Assembly (NCBI GenBank): GCA_021796055.1
Contig: JAJYOS010000329.1
Span: forward strand, 1 to 7,184
DNA from: Bacteroidota bacterium
GTDB taxonomy: Bacteria > Bacteroidota > Kryptoniia > Kryptoniales > JAKASW01
Reading direction: 5' to 3'
Length of the DNA stretch: 7,184 bases
Below the pieces are notes generated by a model, which made no database searches, was not told the origin of the DNA, and worked only from the letters and a program-made list of their open reading frames with translations. Shown here one piece after another: positions 7,040 to 7,184 of the stretch. The position numbers and the translations under genes are program-made. Position 1 is the first letter of the stretch, and the number at the start of each line of letters is the position of its first letter.

Positions 7040-7081
7040 CCACCTGGTGGAATGTACCGGGTACACGACGGGTAGCTGCCC
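7040..7081. repeat. Three adjacent inverted repeats between divergent genes
   Basis: Three short dyads lie side by side: CCACC-T-GGTGG (7040-7050, perfect), TGTACC-G-GGTACA (7053-7065, perfect) and GGGTAGCTGCCC (7070-7081, one G-T mismatch). GACC (7021-7024) and GGTC (7087-7090) could close a larger fold around them. They lie upstream of the candidate promoters of both divergent genes, so they may be operator sites or a structured RNA. Neither role is proven. Confidence 0.5.
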
Positions 7082-7101
7082 CCGGAGGTCGTAAAGTCAT
7101 A

Positions 7102-7130
7102 TTGTTAATTCGGCAGCAGCGAAATATATT
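7102..7130 (+). promoter_or_regulatory. Candidate sigma70-type promoter of the right-hand membrane-protein gene
   Basis: TTGTTA (7102-7107, 4 of 6) is followed after 17 nt by TATATT (7125-7130, 5 of 6). The expected start of transcription is about 7136-7138, which coincides with the ATG at 7136, so the mRNA may be leaderless or nearly so. Confidence 0.45.
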
Positions 7131-7135
7131 ATGCC

Positions 7136-7184
7136 ATGGTTCACGAACTTATTCTCATGTTTCTCGTGGCGATCTTCGCCGGTT
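7136..7184 (+). CDS. Start of an unidentified membrane protein (3'-partial)
   Basis: The frame from ATG at 7136 encodes MVHELILMFLVAIFAG before the window ends, which is a typical opening transmembrane helix. The short acidic/polar start followed by a hydrophobic run ending in AG resembles the first helix of TauE/SafE-type anion exporters, but 16 residues are too few to assign a family. No Shine-Dalgarno box precedes it. The ATG at 7157 (residue 8) is an alternative start that would leave a leader of about 20 nt. The ATG at 7131 opens a different, non-hydrophobic frame and is less likely. Confidence 0.4.
   Translation, partial: MVHELILMFLVAIFAG

Noticed and set aside
7021..7090. A tRNA-like fold of about 70 nt
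   Set aside because: The three dyads mimic a cloverleaf, but there is no T-loop GGTTCGA-type sequence, no 7-bp acceptor stem and no normal anticodon arm.

Overview
The window looks like chromosomal DNA from a member of the FCB (Fibrobacterota-Chlorobiota-Bacteroidota) group, most plausibly an Ignavibacteria-like lineage. The main evidence is the C-terminus of the secreted protein at 2026-4806. It carries a NYPNPFNP motif, a VYDVLGREV motif and a terminal SMILIK, which together are the type IX secretion (T9SS) sorting domain common in that group. Candidate promoters are of the ordinary -35/-10 kind, not the TAnnTTTG type of Bacteroidota proper. That fits, but does not prove, a placement outside core Bacteroidota. 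The exact taxon cannot be fixed from sequence reading alone.

Layout: (1) 1-1939, plus strand: a UvrD/Rep/PcrA-type DNA helicase whose 5' end lies before the window. (2) 1940-2025: a short convergent gap holding an intrinsic terminator that reads in the minus direction. (3) 2026-4806, minus strand: a large secreted glycoside hydrolase family 74 (xyloglucanase-type) enzyme with signal peptide, double beta-propeller, Fn3-like module and T9SS sorting domain. (4) 4807-5179: a non-coding stretch with a good sigma70-type promoter that would give the hydrolase a leader of about 220 nt. (5) 5180-6941, minus strand: a two-gene overlapping operon, a UbiA-family polyprenyl-phosphate phosphoribosyltransferase-like protein followed by a 10-TM EamA/DMT transporter. 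(6) 6942-7135: a divergent intergenic region with three neighbouring inverted repeats and a promoter facing right. (7) 7136-7184: the start of a plus-strand membrane protein cut by the window edge.

The genes do not form one obvious pathway. The helicase is housekeeping DNA repair or replication. The GH74 enzyme is an extracellular plant-polysaccharide (xyloglucan) degradation function with its own promoter and terminator. The UbiA/DMT pair is a membrane-lipid or glycolipid unit of uncertain product.

I see no CRISPR array, insertion sequence, toxin-antitoxin pair, phage gene or tRNA, and no evidence of a wholly new system. The most unusual item is a five-copy 7-bp tandem repeat inside the coding sequence of the T9SS sorting domain, because any change in copy number would shift the reading frame of the secretion signal. 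Next are the cluster of inverted repeats at 7040-7081 and the long leader of the hydrolase gene.
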